In this document: positions 5,255-5,876 of the stretch, piece by piece
Numbering within the stretch: the first letter of the stretch is position 1
Layout: each line of letters opens with the position of its first letter
Source: Candidatus Krumholzibacteriia bacterium
Lineage (GTDB): Bacteria; Krumholzibacteriota; Krumholzibacteriia; Krumholzibacteriales; Krumholzibacteriaceae
Assembly: GCA_028696635.1 (NCBI GenBank)
Contig: JAQVGR010000128.1
Coordinates: forward strand, 1 to 5,876
Reading direction: 5' to 3'
Length of the DNA stretch: 5,876 bases
Position numbers and translations under genes: made by a program
The notes under the pieces: generated by a model
What the model saw: only the letters and a program-made list of their open reading frames with translations
Told to the model about the DNA's origin: nothing
Database searches by the model: none

Positions 5255-5876
5255 TCAATCCTTCACGCACCGGACCGAGTATCCGTAGTCCTTGGCGTGG
5301 TTGAGACGGTAGATGACCGCATCATACGCGGAGAGCTCGCGCAGGTAGGCGCGGCTCGTGCTGTACTCCGTCGCGCTCCAGAACCAGGCGTTGTTCTGCA
5401 GGCCGATGAAGTAGCCCATGTAGCCGCGGCCCCCGCCGGGGAGGGCGGTGAAGCCGGCGCTGTCGTTCGCATCCTCGTTGGGAGCGAGCCAGTGGTCGGT
5501 CCCCATCTCCTTCATCTCGCCCCCGGCCACCGAGGCGCCTCCGAGCTGCACGACGAGCGTGGACCACTCGTTGTCGGTCGCCACGTGCCACCCCTCGGGG
5601 GCGATGCCGCGGGGATCGCTCACAGCGCGCCAGTTGTACAGGCGCCCGTAGACGTCGAGGTTGTCGCTGCTGTTGTCGTACGCGCAGCAGGCCCCGTATG
5701 TCAGGGTGTACCAGACGTTGTCGTCGGTCACGACGGGGATCGAATCGCCGTCGCGGTAGTGCGTCACCTTGAGGTTCTCGGCCATCCACCACTGGTCGCC
5801 GATCTTGACCGTCGCGTAGACGTTCCCGTCGATGTCGGTCACCGTCCCCGTAAGGGCCGTCGTGGTGAAGGAGTCG
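5255..5876 (-). CDS. FISUMP-domain protein (Fibrobacter succinogenes major paralogous domain), 5' end missing
   Basis: The frame is open to the window edge, leaving 206 residues ending in TGA. The internal GTG at 5842 is not the start, because the family signature GTVTDIDGNVYATVKIG already begins upstream of it. The domain spans about residues 10-205, with hallmark motifs in order: WWMAENLKVTHYRDG (29-43), YGRLYNWRAV (76-85), APEGWHVATDNEWSTL (92-107), AGFTALPGGGRG (140-151), WFWSATEYS (164-172) and the family-typical end GYSVRCVKD (198-206). These match the FISUMP family (TIGR02145/Fib_succ_major), a large paralogous group of exported proteins in Fibrobacter, Bacteroidota and relatives whose biochemical role is not established. 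GWHVATDNEW resembles the formylglycine-generating-enzyme/C-type-lectin style of fold, so ligand binding is plausible. Cys63-Cys64 and Cys203 could form disulfides. The missing N-terminus probably has a signal peptide or lipobox. The family is secure. Confidence 0.92.
   Translation of the reverse strand, partial: DSFTTTALTGTVTDIDGNVYATVKIGDQWWMAENLKVTHYRDGDSIPVVTDDNVWYTLTYGACCAYDNSSDNLDVYGRLYNWRAVSDPRGIAPEGWHVATDNEWSTLVVQLGGASVAGGEMKEMGTDHWLAPNEDANDSAGFTALPGGGRGYMGYFIGLQNNAWFWSATEYSTSRAYLRELSAYDAVIYRLNHAKDYGYSVRCVKD

Noticed and set aside
5840..5842. GTG as start of the FISUMP gene
   Set aside because: The frame continues upstream as DSFTTTALTGT, which runs directly into the conserved start of the domain; the gene is simply cut by the window edge.

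Overview
This is a GC-rich bacterial fragment with five protein-coding genes, two of them cut by the window edges. The protein families point to the FCB (Fibrobacteres-Chlorobi-Bacteroidetes) superphylum or one of its uncultured GC-rich relatives, such as Eisenbacteria- or Krumholzibacteria-like lineages. The reasons are a C-terminal 'YPNPFNP' FlgD-like/type IX sorting domain, a Fibrobacter succinogenes major paralogous (FISUMP) domain, an FG-GAP/VCBS-type lipoprotein and a tail-fibre-like secreted protein, all encoded side by side with GC-rich codon usage. The phylum assignment is an inference from protein style only; no marker gene is present.

Layout. Bases 1-1350 (+) hold the 3' part of a cytochrome c-like gene with one visible CXXCH haem site. 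A 93-bp gap with a perfect 14-bp GC hairpin separates it from a convergent minus-strand block. Reading leftward along the minus strand, that block contains: (i) the 3' part of a FISUMP-domain gene (5876-5255); (ii) a short lipoprotein with a single, abruptly ending FG-GAP/VCBS-like module (5116-4841); (iii) a strong sigma70-type promoter (4820-4792) overlapped by an inverted repeat; (iv) a secreted Fn3 protein with a C-terminal sorting domain (4724-3924); and (v) 23 bp later, an 818-residue secreted fibre-like protein (3900-1444) that ends in a coiled coil.

How the genes may work together. The Fn3/sorting-domain gene and the fibre gene form a two-gene operon: one promoter, a 23-bp gap and good Shine-Dalgarno sites. 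Both products carry signal peptides, and together with the lipoprotein and FISUMP protein they make a small cell-surface/secretome island. A partnership between the sorted protein and the fibre is suggested only by co-transcription. No CRISPR array, transposase, tRNA or rRNA is visible. The most unusual points are the one-module truncated lipoprotein, the inverted repeat lying over the operon's -35 box, and the fibre protein's coiled-coil end in the position where many related fibre proteins have an autocleaving S74 chaperone domain.
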